Source: Onchocerca volvulus
Lineage: Eukaryota; Nematoda; Chromadorea; Rhabditida; Onchocercidae
Length of the DNA: 64,000 nt
Assembly (NCBI GenBank): GCA_000499405.2
Contig: HG738137.1
Location: forward strand, 21,538,603 to 21,602,602
Direction: 5' to 3'
A program made the translations under genes and the position numbers. The notes beneath the pieces were generated by a model, which was given only the letters and a program-made list of their open reading frames with translations, did not search any database and was not told the DNA's origin. Position 1 is the stretch's first letter, and every line of letters starts with the position of its first letter. Positions 37,601 to 50,202 of the stretch are shown here, in pieces.

Positions 37601-38188
37601 CATAAGAATGAACGAAATTAGAATAGAATAACAAATGTCTATTGTATATGAAAAAAAATATCAACACTATCGTTTCGAAATTTTGAGCATTCAGAAGGTT
37701 TGAATGTATAACAAGCAAATTCAACATGGATTTAAGAAAATTCACTGAAAGCACGGTACCATTATCACAATATCAATGTAACAAAATTAGTACAAAAAAA
37801 GAAAATAAAATAAGGCCTTGTATGCAACATGATTTTAGACGAAATAAGACTTTTGTTCTTTCAGAAGGCAAATAATGATTCTTTCTAACGGTTTAAAAGT
37901 CATTTGAAACTAAAATGAATTACTGGTACACAAGTTCAAAGCCAAAATTTCAGTTTCTCTAATAATTTGGCGATAGATTTCAGTTTTGTTGTATTCATTC
38001 GAAGATTTCCAAGCAATATAAATTATTCGAATTTTAAATCTTAAATTTAAGACTGGATCTAAAATACAAGAAATTCTGTTGCGAAGAAGTGAAAATCGAA
38101 AGATTTATCATAACCAAATCGAAGAACAATTGATATCAACATTGAATTGTCCTGTTCCATATGAATTGCTGATTTCGACGGTACACTC
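34662..38188. other. Gene-poor 3.5-kb segment between convergent genes
   Basis: TRAPPC9 (plus) and the polytopic gene (minus) end toward each other here. Short open frames at 35510-35737, 35845-36048, 36532-36780 and 37135-37329 have no recognisable family, no consistent splice borders and no shared frame. Composition is slightly less AT-rich around 35.5-36.7 kb. No RNA gene or transposon was recognised. Confidence 0.45.
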
Positions 38189-41100
38189 CTAACTGAATAT
38201 ATGTCCAATTCTCGTTTGCGCTGCGGAAGAATTGACGCTTCGAAAATACCGTCCGGAATCAATTCGACCACTGCCCACACCCATCATGGCATACGATGAA
38301 TCGAACATTTGTGGGTTGACGAATCCATATCCATAAAACCTGCGAACCATCATTGCTAATATATATTAAGAAGTATTCACCTTGCATTGCAAAGTCGTCT
38401 AATGAAGAAATTACAATCTCTCTTCATCAAAACAAATAGCAAAGTCTGATCTGACTTCGTGTAGTACTTGTAATTCTCACTTTTTTTGAATTTAATTTGA
38501 ATAAGCAAGCTAAAGCTAAATATTTTACATAATGACAGAATTTATTTTGAAAAAGGACCTGAAAGAAAAAACTGAGATAATACTATAACTGAATTCAATG
38601 GAAAACTTGTAAATAAATCGTCTAAAAAAAACTCTACAGGCAATTACAAACTTAAATTCCAAAGATCTTATGAAATGATAAAATTGGAAAAATGGAAAAA
38701 CATACCCTGAGTCAATCGTATAAGGTTGATCATAGTAACGTTTCGAAGCCTGATAATAATATGGATTTTCATCTGTTGACCAATAAATCGATTGTTCCTC
38801 CATATGTCGAACTGGTGGTATCTAAATCTCAATATAAAATTCAAAATTCTAATTTCATCAGTCTTCAAGAAATGACATAAAAATATTCCCAATCTAGCGT
38901 AATGCTGTCCAGTCAATCATACTTTATTGGAAATATTCTTATTCCAATTTAAATAATTGAATTTTGTAAATTGTTAATTTAGTGCTGCATCTACAGTAAG
39001 TTGATCAATTGAAGAAGCATTTTCAGACTTAGAAACTATCGGAATTGATATTCAACGATCAACATTAACAGAAAGCAACCGACTGATCACTGATCAATTC
39101 GTTACGAAAAATTATTCGAAACATCGAAATGAAATGATTAGTAAATATTTAGGCTTTATTCAAATACTTTAAAAAGAAATACCTGAAGCTGTGGGCTGAC
39201 CAATGTTCGCAGAGTACCATAGTTGTTCTCATCACACAATATGGTAGTTGATGCGCTACTTGTGGGATTTCGATGCACTGTGTATAGGAACCTGATTCAC
39301 AATCACAATTTTCATAAAAATTTTAATTAAAGGAAAATGAGAATCACTTTTTTTTTTGGATCAAGAATAAACTTGTCCATGATCGATACACAGCTAGTTT
39401 AAAAACTTCCTTAAAACTTCAAAAGATCTTCAATATTCGAAATAGATGAATTTCAAGCCTTTCTATGAATAACAGAATCAATCTGTGAATAAAAAGAAAA
39501 ATTAGAAAATGGCTAGCATCATGATCCCTTTTATGAAAATATCGATGGGCAGTAGTAGCTGCATCACTAATAGTATTGAAATATTCTGACATTTTGGCAT
39601 TTCATGAAAATTTGCCATCTGTCGCAATATGATAAAATTGCGAAAAACAAATTTTTTTTCTTTTCGGTATCAAATCTTTCTTTTATGAATAACAATGCAA
39701 GAAGTTCTTCTAATTAAAAATTAACTTCCAATTAAAAAAATTTGAAAAATCAAACCAAACGACAGCAAATGTGGAACAAAATGTGCACACAACACAAGCA
39801 ACAGCGGCACAAGCAGTCAAAATCAAAGCCACTTCAATAATTATCCAACGCAATTCTTCAACTGTAAACAACAGCACTGCCTAAATTAAATTCATAAAAG
39901 ATATATCATGTTAGTAGTCTGAAAATGGTGCTGAAATCTGCAAAATCACAGCAGGCTTTCTAAAAATATTTAAAATTAGGGAAATAAAATGAAATACCAG
40001 AAGGTAAGTGTTGGATATTGCGTAACTAATCATGAATAAAGCTATTGAAGCAGCAACTACGTTGAGTATTGTCACCGAAAGAAACAATGCCGGATAGCAT
40101 ATTGATATTGCCTGAATAAAACACATTTCATCATTAAGAAAATCAAGAAAACGGAAAATGCTGCGACTCCTAAAACTGTGAAATGTTTGATATCAACTGA
40201 TTTTGTTAGAGAAGAAAAGGTACAAGCAGCTCACCAACCTGCAAGATGGAAATACCGAACACCAGCAGACCATTACCCATCCGGAAAAACGGAATTTCAA
40301 CGAGCGATTCAGAAAACAGCCAGTAAGTGAATGTGAATACGATATGACAACCAACAAGTACTACACCGTAAAACATGTTGCCCAGAAGTAGTATTAGATG
40401 CATACCTCAATTTATTAATATTATTGCTTTCATCAGGTAGCAATGATATTGAACAGTGACAAATTAAATGAGCAGGGGATATGAATTTGAAATCCATTTC
40501 TCTATTATACATCACCTTTGACCTACGTTATTACTTTTATTAATTCTAAAGAATTGTTATAATTTTTTCTACTGGCTTTCGTATTTCAACCACCTTTACA
40601 CGGATTTTCTAGCTAAATAACTTAACAATGAAGTATGCTTGCTTTTCGCAATCGTATTTTTGTGCCCTTGTTGTTAAGTTATTCAGCAAGAAAGTTTATC
40701 TCGCAAAGTTTATGCACCGTAAGTTGCTATGATTTCTACTTAATTTAAAATTTAAAGTTCAACTAGGATGACTGCATTTCTATGCAATTTTTTAAAGTCA
40801 AAATAACAAGGAAGTTCGATAAATACCGACATATGGAATTCTTCATTGTGTGGCAATGTCGCCGTCTAAGCGCATTACCGTATACAATGATGGAAAAAAA
40901 TCCCGTAAGAGTTGCCAAGGATAGAATCTGAAATAAAAGTGAATTTATATTTCTTGCTGAAACTTCATAATAAAAATGAAATTTTCAGTAAACCTCAGCT
41001 CAAAATATATTCTATAATTCCCAATACCTACTACTATATATATACCGAAATAATACAAATTTGTTAGTAAACTGACAAGAATTTTACGATTGTTTAAAAA

Positions 41101-44100
41101 AATATTTTCAAAGGCAAAAATATTATTATTTGATTTTGAATATGATTTCTAACTGCTTTGCATAATAAAAATGGCCAGTAGTAACAACTGAAAAAAAATT
41201 ATTCACTGATCAAAAAATCGATAAACTAACAAATTATTTTGTCAGTAATGTAATTTTCATCCAATTTAAAAAGAAATTCCTCGTCATTTTCATCTTGCAT
41301 TATTATTCGCATAGATCTACTTGCTACAGGTGATATTTTTTTCATCACTTTGAATTTAAAAGTAATTAATTATATTGAAAATATTAACCGCAAGCTGCAT
41401 GCAGTGCAAAATTAATCGTCCAAAAAAGGCATCTTCAGGACCATTTATAAAAGCAGGATAAGTTGCAGATTGATATGTGAGATTGATACTTGAACACGTC
41501 TTTTCTAGAGCGCATGTGAAACAGATGAAACCAAGCAGAAAATGCGCCGATAATTGCGAGCTATAAAAAAAAATGAACCAATTATTCGATGCAATGATAT
41601 CAATCAATTCCTCCTAAATTAATATCAGGCCGTTATCATCATTTTTCACTATATTACAATACCCAATTATATTTGGAAATATCAAAATAAAGAATGACAT
41701 CCTTAAGATACTATGAGAATTTGGTAAACTCGACCGAGAATTAATTCCGAGATAATATGATGATAAAACTGCCATCTCTTGTTCAGTGTTGAATTTTAAA
41801 ATACATAGCCAAAACAGAATTCAATGAAAACCAATCCTAGCTTAAACGAAGAATTATTTTGAAAATTTACTCAGAATGCGTAATGTATAATATGCCTGTA
41901 GCAAAGAGCAAGACGGCAAGCCACATTAAATCAGCACCAATATAATTAGCATTCCAGGTAACATCAATTAATCCAACTATTACCAGTGCCATTAATAACA
42001 ATCCACAAATGAAATGCAATAGCCCCAGACATCTACAACAATTATTGAAGAAAAAATCTATTCCCAATCGACTGAAACTGATTTGACCAACTTTCGAATA
42101 ATGATTTCCATCATTCTAATCTGAACTTTCGAGTTATTTTCTATTCTTTTTTGCTAAATGTGAGCTTCAAGCCTTTTGGTTTACTTTCGAATGAGAAACA
42201 AATGAAATCTTAGCTTGTTTCTCCTTCATTTAAAATCCTCCGAATCAGTTAGAAACATTATTTTAGTTGAAAATGTGTAAAAATGCGTGCATATCTGAGA
42301 ATCTGGCAACTATAACTTGAGAAATGATGTGGACGGACCTGCTCTGTAATGCTCTACTTTTTTTGATCATCGAATTTTCGTTATAGTATTCGTGCTGGAT
42401 ACATTTACTAGCTTGAATAGCAGACATCAAATTTAAACCGAAAAGCAGAGCAAACAAGGCCACCAAAATACCTTCCACAACGATGATCAAATAAATTCGA
42501 TTTGCTGTATCATGGATCGATAATGCTACAATTTAGAACAATAAGAAAACAATACAGAATAAAAGGATCAGAATCTTGTTACAAAAAATATCATGTCTGC
42601 TTTTGTATCAAATTTACTAGAAATTCACGATCTAAATTTTTAAAAAGATATATTTCAAGTAAGAGGAAAGAAATGGAGAGAAATGAGATTTCAAAATTTG
42701 TTAACTTTACTGTTCTTCTTTTATCGGTCTTTGGAGAAAAGAAATAAATTATTGTAGAAAATGATCGTAGAAACAAGGAAGGAGAAGTGGGAAGAAAAGC
42801 TTCAACTCGCGGCGATAAAAGAAAGCGGAGACTAACTTTGAGTACCATTCCGAATCAATGCATTTACTTCTCGCCACATCCGAATATCATTATAGTAATA
42901 GGGATACATTTCAATATCCAATGATTTAAGGCACCATACTGCTGCAATCACAGCCATTCCGATCGCAACCTGCAAATCTACTCATTTCACTAATTACAAA
43001 ATAACTTCTCCTATCTACTGTGTAATAAACAACAGTATGACTACGATATAATATGATTTAAAAGTTGATAAATGCAAATGCAATTATGAATTCAATACAG
43101 GGGAAACAATACCTTAAAATTAGCTGTAGGTTGTCTATTGATGACAGTGGAATGCAAATCTACGATTGAGCTGATAACTGACAACAGCGCAGCAATGTGA
43201 TCGAGACCGATCAATATGAATGAGTCTTTACTTGAAATCTGAAACAAAAATGGAATTAACGATCGGACTAAAAGTGAAAATAAAATTGTTCTCAAGGATT
43301 ACTTTTCCCAGTTTAAAAAGTCTAGAGTTATTTCCTGGTAAAAAGTGTTAATGAGACTATTAAAAACTAACTAGCTGATGTTCATATTCGAGGAAAATAG
43401 CCAAAGCTAGAGTGCATAATGCCAGGAACAATTTTATGGCAGCCAATGTTGTGAGGCCCCGGCGATTCGCTCGATATTTCTTATTCTGATCACACTATAA
43501 ATTGTAGGCCATTTAAATTTCTCAGTTTCAAATTCTATTTACAAACTTGTCAGTATTGTGAGGTTATTTTGTTAACAAAAATCAAATAAAAAAAAAGATA
43601 TAGGATTTTCTACATTAAAAAACAGCTGGCTTGAAAAGTGTAGAATAGAGGCAAAGAATTTCAAAAGACCAAAAAGATCAAATTATCGAGTGGTGATTTT
43701 ATCCTTCACAAACATTCAGAACGATACATCAGATTCTACTTCGGCATATTCCAAGGACTTCTTCCAGTTACTAGAGGGCATGTACTTGTAATATACGCTA
43801 TTATAAGAACATCTAGGAAGTATAAAAATTTCTTGTAACTACTCACCGAGTAGTGTGACCAAGTGGGTTGGGTGACAACGATAAGGCGGTCGAGAAGTGC
43901 GGCAGCAACGATTGCCGCTAAGCAAGCGACAACTGGTACAAAAATCATGAGAGAGCAGATGACCAACTTTGCCATAAAGTTCTCTTTAGTTTCACGGTAT
44001 TGCACTTCATTTTGAGGATTAGCATCGTGCAAATGTACTATCTAGATAATACTTGCAAAAGTGATATGATGGAAAATATGAGTATTTCCTATTTCACAGT

Positions 44101-44713
44101 CTTAAGTACAAAAATTAAATTTTAAAGCATCATAAAATTTTCCATTCAAGAATGGAAACCGTAAACATCCGCCGGGAAATCCTACTACATTATAACTTTT
44201 ACTTGTCATCGTAATTACCCTGAAAAGTGTGACACAGTAGAATGCTATGGAATAGATGGCAACGGCAATTGATACACAGTGTATTGTCTTTGCCACAACA
44301 ATTCCATGGTTGCGAAACAAGGTATAGAGGCCTACTAGGCCAGCAAGTACATATATCCAGTTTAGCAGTCGTAGATCAATCTTCCTGGAATATCTTAACT
44401 TTCTTAAGTATATTCAGTGGTTAGGAATGAAAGAAACAAAAGTTTTGAAAATTGAAACTTGAAAATTTTTTATTCTTTTCACAATTCTTTTATTACTCAG
44501 CATCCCACGCAGAAGTTATGTCTTTTGATGATACTTCAAAGCATTAACTCCTTCTGAGCATACATTATTCAGTAAATATTAGTACAAAAAAGACAAATAA
44601 ATACAAAATATTTGAATCATTAACCGATAATTGTTAAGAGAAACACCAAAAAATTGAGTCGCAGCAAGGCCTATAGCTGTAAGGCCGACTACGATCAATA
44701 TCACATTGCATGC
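38189..44713 (-). CDS. Polytopic membrane protein: four tandem tetraspan-like blocks, Tyr-rich tail (5' incomplete)
   Basis: Sixteen minus-strand exons, all phase-compatible, give 756 aa: 44713-44625, 44384-44219, 44041-43847, 43494-43372, 43238-43113, 42969-42837, 42525-42339, 42071-41871, 41560-41389, 40927-40831, 40405-40239, 40111-39998, 39880-39756, 39291-39183, 38821-38706, 38339-38189. I count about 16 hydrophobic helices in four groups of four, for example VILIVVGLTAIGLAATQFF, VVACLAAIVAAALL, GILVALFALLFGLNL, LLLMALVIVGLI, TACAAVACVVCTF. Short charged linkers separate the groups. One extracellular-type loop has a CSSINLTYQS sequon. The last about 85 residues are soluble and Tyr-rich (NPYYYQASKRYYDQPY). 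The first exon found begins in phase 0 behind a TTTCAG acceptor and lacks an ATG, so at least one 5' exon is missing. Transporter, scaffold or tandem-duplicated MARVEL/tetraspan-like protein are all possible; I do not recognise the family. Confidence 0.75.
40612..40686. repeat. 17-bp inverted repeat in an intron of the polytopic gene
   Basis: GCTAAATAACTTAACAA at 40612-40628 pairs with TTGTTAAGTTATTCAGC at 40671-40687, with one mismatch and a loop of about 42 bases. It lies in the intron between exons 40927-40831 and 40405-40239. Confidence 0.65.
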
Positions 44714-47700
44714 CTGAAAGCACCATAAAATAAACAGAAAATAAATAGTAAATCGATTTCTATTTTCTTCAATTTTTTTATTTTCGACAAATAAATACAA
44801 AATATTTTATATTTTAGTATACAAATGGCAGATAGCTACTGGCTATTATGTATCAGATAAACGAATAAGTTTTATGATGTACTCAAGAAAGTTTGAAAAC
44901 AAAATGAGAAAAGCAATAGAACAATTTTCATCAAACTTAGCAGAATTTTTTTCCGGATGAGATTGTTTGAGACTTACAGTTGAATATCCTAATACAAGGT
45001 TCACTTAGATTCATACTCGACTTTCTTTGTAAGATTGTAAAAGATTCAGTTTATAATAATTATACACTTCAACTAAAGTTCATTTAAAGATTCAAAAATC
45101 AAACGAAGGTATTTAAAAGATCAACTATTAGTTATTTGAATGAATGAACCTGTATTTGGGTAAAATATGTTGAGCGAGCTGTCATTATTCCAAAAATGCG
45201 ATAGTGAAGCGGCAGTGAAAAAAAAAAGTTTGCAAAATAAACTTGTTAAATTATAAAATTTGATGAAAAATGTAGCCGGTAAAATTTGCTAATGGCAAAT
45301 GATTAAAAGAGAGAAATAATGGTAGAAGTCAGTAGACGTTACAGCAACAATAATGGTATCTGCAATAATATTGTACTATTGGTAAATAGTAATGAATATT
45401 ATTGGAGGATTTTCAGTGAAAATTTTCGAGTAATTTTCAATATAGCATAATTACTCTCTGCTGGATAAGTTTTCCCACCTGTAAATAAATTATATGAACC
45501 GCATAAAAAGATTGAATGTCGATGTTAAAAAATGGTTAAATTGATGGTACTTCAATTCAAAGAACTGATATTGAAATAGTGTGATATATATGATATTTGG
45601 CGGATTCTAATATAACATTTGAAATAACAATGTTACTTTACATTTTATGAAATAAGAAACGGAAAATATAACATAAAAATTGTACATTAAAATTGTAAAA
45701 TAATCCCTGAAATTTAATCTTCAATGTTTCCGTTTCATGACAAAAGAATCCAAGCACAATGGTGAAACTGTCTTGCTGCATCGGAAATTGAAGATAATGA
45801 AATAAAATATCTTGTTTCGTATTTCAAAACAAATGGTAATAGGCCGCAAGTGCAAATCAAGCTGTTTTATGATAGCATATGGAAAATTGTAAAACAATAT
45901 AAGACAAAATCGACTGCTTGCTGCAAGTATTTCTTGTTCGAGAAACTTCGATTTCTATTTTGAAAAATTCGAAAACATAAAATCAAAAATTCTGACAATA
46001 TGCTATTTTCTCACGCCAAACTTTTAAAATTATGCATGCCAATAATGGCAGTGACAGAAATATAACGGTCAAACACTTCTCAAATGAGAAAGAAAAATTA
46101 CAGGATTTGGGATGATCACCATATGCCTAGTTCCACGATTATTCGTTATTGTCCAGCAACAAAGTTTATATTACGAGAAAACTGGTTAAGCAAGAGAATG
46201 AGAGAACTAGTGGAATAGTATACATTTCACTTCATTTCAACTCAATTCCAACGTACATACATTCCACTAACATCTAGCTAAGCTAAATATGCTAAAAATT
46301 GTGAGGAAAGCCAATCTTTTTCTAAAGTTACGTTGAAATGATTCAAAACAAACAAAACTTTATGCAGCACTATTGGATATGAGAAGTCTCCACAACGAGA
46401 AGTTGTGGAGATTTCTAAACCCAAATTTAGAATAAGTTTAATTATTTGGCGAAACTCTTTGTGCCGCAGTAATATTTCAGGAGCTATACATCCTATATCT
46501 TCTTTAATTAATTCATGTGGAGTTCACATTTAAAAATTTACACTAAAAAAGATTTTAGATGGAAAATGGAAAAACTAGTTGAATATAATTAAGAACCTAT
46601 ATTGGTTTCAATTAAGCGGAAAGCCATTTCGAAGTTTAATCTGAACTTGCCGAAAAATACTCTTTAAAATGTGAATCCACGCCATAATAAGTATGGGAAG
46701 CTTCCAGTACAGAGTAGAACAATAACAGATACATTGCTTTCAATTAATTGCATAGAAAATAAGCATTTCTAGAATAATAATTTCTTCATTAGCAATTGAA
46801 AACATTCTTCTTTTTGATAGGCTTCAACTCAATTTATGTGACACAATTGACCAATTCAAGATAAGATACTGAAATGGCATTCGAGAAAGAAAATTCAATC
46901 ATAGAAGGAATGCTCTTTTTCTACTATGAAATAATTGAAATTATTAATGTACTCGATGAAAAACTGTGTGTTTAATTCTCAAGAATTACACAGAAAGTTA
47001 TTGTTCATGTGAACTATTTTCCACGTTTAGTAGAGTATTTCGGTAGCTACTCAATACAGTAAGTATACATTATTTCAAGATATAAAATAGACTGAAATAT
47101 AAAAGTGCAGTTGCCTCATTTGTTTGAACAATAATAGCCTAATAGTTTAGCACTAGAATCAATTGGCCAAACATTCAGCGTAGTGAACTTTCTGTTGGTA
47201 CTAAAATTATACAAATTGTGGTCTATGAACCGAATCTTTGAAGAAACTGACAACATCCGCCATTTAACTATTTTTTTAACTTATTTACTAGTAACATTAC
47301 AGATGGAATCACAAGAGAATATGTTTGACCTTCTTTAATTTAAGTAGGAACGTAATCGCAACAAAAACGATTGATTTCAAAAAAGATTGAAAGAGCAATT
47401 ATATCGCATTTATTTGTATCCTTTTTTTCTTTGCCTAATGATTGCTCTAACTTCCAGGTATTTCATTGCTACCTTAAACGGGACAGAATGCAGGAGAGAG
47501 CATCAAGGATTTGAAAAATTATGCATTATACTTTCCCTTGAACTATTCATAAAATGGCAAATTGTATTGTGAGAATGTTCAAATTGCAATTTTATAATAT
47601 CGTTATGGAATGGAAATACAAACAAACAAAAGGGAACTGGAAGAGATGAAAAGAAACAAAACACCGATTATTCCAAAAAAAAAAAAAAAGTGCGAATGGA

Positions 47701-50202
47701 ATGTTTGCCCATTTTATTTCCTAAAACAAAATGTTTATTTTTTCGAAAATATTTATTTAACAAGCAGGAAGGAGTGAATGAATAAATTAATCCGAATTAT
47801 TGCCATGAAAATATTTGTTAGATACATATCGGAGCAGAAAAATAATGACATTTATTTGACTATACTTATTACTTGGGAAATCACTGGCTGTGTTCAATAA
47901 CAAGATGATGATCACAATTAAAGCCAGCATCCCTTTCTCCCCAATCAATTTTCTCTCAGTATTCTTGCTGATGAATACATCTGAATTATATTGATAAAAC
48001 ATACAGTAGTGGTGATAAACAATTTTAAATACTTTAAAATTAGTCAAAGATCAATAAATAAGTTTACAAATGGGCACAATAAATATGTCATTTTCATATA
48101 TGCCTCTCAAATCGTTTTCTAACTGAAGTCAGGAATTATATCTCTGCTATTTTTTACTGATCAAATTTCAAGCAAACGGTAAAGAGTAAATATGCAGGAA
48201 TACTTGTAAAAATAGCAATTTCACAAACAAATAATGTAAAGTAAAACTTAAATACGAAAATAGATAGATATGAGTAAACAGGAAAAATAGATTATACAAC
48301 ATATAGGTAAACAAGAAAGATTCGATGTACTTGAAAAAGGCTTTCCAATAATGTTGACAACCAAAAAAAAAAATGGAAATTTTTCGTCTTCAAAACTTTC
48401 TTGAAATAAAAAAAATAAAATGTCAGCAAAAATTTGTGGAAGTTTCTACCCTAGAGTGTGCTAATGTAACATAAATGAGATGAAACATTCAAGTAGACGA
48501 CCGCAACAAGTCACAATGAACGATGATTGCTACAGCAATGGCAAAATGCAAATTCAATGTGGAATGAATCGATAAATATTTCATTCTATTCCTAATTTTA
48601 AAAAAAAAAAAATGCTACTATTAGATTGCTATCAATAAGCTCTTTGCTTAGAGATAAATGATTATTTGTCATTTTTGCCAAATAGTGATAAGAACTTAAT
48701 AGGGCACGATCTTGACTGCACTGTCGCCATTATCAATGAGAATTCTAGAAACAAAATGGATGTTACAGGAAAAAGAAAATTCATGACAGATCTGAGAAGT
48801 CACTTTCAGGAAGACTTGCAAGTTATGCTGCATGCCCATCAACATGCAATCGCGCCTTGTGAAGCTATGTCGCATGTCCATCAACATGCAGCATAACTCA
48901 CAAGTCATGATTCAGCGGCTCCTAAAAACAATTATCAGATAGAAAAAACTTAAAAAATATCAATAAGCAAGAATAAAGGACGTAGAATAAAAGTATTTCA
49001 TTGGTTTGACTTCTCGTCTACTTTTTCCCAGTTTCATTTGATTATTCTAAATTTCTCCAATCTTGATACATTCCACCATTATAATTTTTTTGGAGCAATA
49101 CAATGCGAGTATAGTCCTCACACAAACCTAAAATATTCAGCAATAATTAGAGTGCTAATTAACACTTCATTAGCTTCAACAGAACTCTCGGAATCTAATC
49201 TGAACAGATCACCAGCACTAAAACTTACTTTATATTCTAATATGTTACTGATACATTTGAAGTGCTAAAAAGTTCTTCACTATTTATGGCACTGATAAAA
49301 AATTCTGTAAATCACCAACAATAAAAAAGCGGAATTCATAGAAGTATAATCCAACTAATAATGGTGAATGAAATTAGTAACAAAAAGAGAAAGTGATCAC
49401 TAATACTTACTTGCAATCCATGCGATTCGATAAATTAAGAGAATTATATCACCAAAAGAAACGGAAACATTACATACCTGATATTAACATTATTATTAAT
49501 AAAAATACTTCTACAATCATTAAGAATTAATTAGTAACATTCAGCAGCAAGGGATTTCCATCAATGAGTAACACGGATATACAAATATTAGAATTTCTAA
49601 CTAGATCTTTCTTTCTGAAGCATAAAATTTATTCATCAGTACTATTCTGCACCGAGAATTGTCAGTTGGCTAAGTGTAAATTCGCATAATTCAGAATGCA
49701 AAAAAGGTAGAGATTAAAATTCACCGCAAAATAATATATTACTTGAAATCACTAATTGAGTTGCATGATGCATTCCATAATCATTTGATTGTTCTCGTTT
49801 GAACAAAACAAATAACAAAGATGTTATTATTACAACCTTAATAGCCGGATAATTAAAGTTATTAATTCTCTAATGACTCTAATAATTAATGAAAGAAGAA
49901 CTGATGGTGGAAAATTATTTCAATTGATTCACAACTTCAGTTCAGACTAAAATCAAAATAAACAAACCGTTAGATCCTATAGACAGCAACTTTCATTCTA
50001 GTGACAAAAATTCAAAAATGTTGATGGCATCAATGTTTAATAATATTCAGTAATGATGATTAAATGTGAAGAGTGGAAGAAAAAGCATATGGATTTCCAA
50101 CAAAATCGTATAATATAGGGAATTTTTGTTAGCTACTATTGTAAGTGCTTAATTTTTTATTATCATTAAAGCAGGTGTTCATTTTTAGACCAATTGTTAT
50201 TG
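44714..50202. other. Long AT-rich region with no confident gene
   Basis: It should contain the missing 5' exon and promoter of the polytopic gene, but no ATG exon ending in phase 0 was convincing. A 48-codon minus frame starting at 47930 opens with a hydrophobic leader (MLALIVIIILLLNTASDFP), could be a first exon or a small secreted peptide, and is unsupported otherwise. A palindromic repeat at 48815-48904 is listed separately. Poly-A runs occur near 47670, 48365 and 48600. Confidence 0.4.
48815..48904. repeat. Inverted repeat with nested direct repeats
   Basis: CTTGCAAGTTATGCTGCATG (48815-48834) is complementary to CATGCAGCATAACTCACAAG (48885-48904) except for two adjacent bases. Inside, GCATGCCCATCAACATGCA is directly repeated as GCATGTCCATCAACATGCA. 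The element is open in the plus-strand frame 48666-48896, which reads His/Gln-rich pairs such as AHQHA and VHQHA. Function unknown. Confidence 0.75.

Noticed and set aside
44579..44800. Continuous frame through 44713 as the true start of the polytopic gene
   Set aside because: It starts at TTG and lacks an ATG. The TTTCAG at 44714-44719 looks like a real acceptor, so an upstream exon is more likely.
48666..48896. Plus-strand open frame with His/Gln-rich repeats
   Set aside because: The coding-like repeats are explained by the palindrome and direct repeats at 48815-48904. There is no ATG at the start of the frame, no family, and no splice context.
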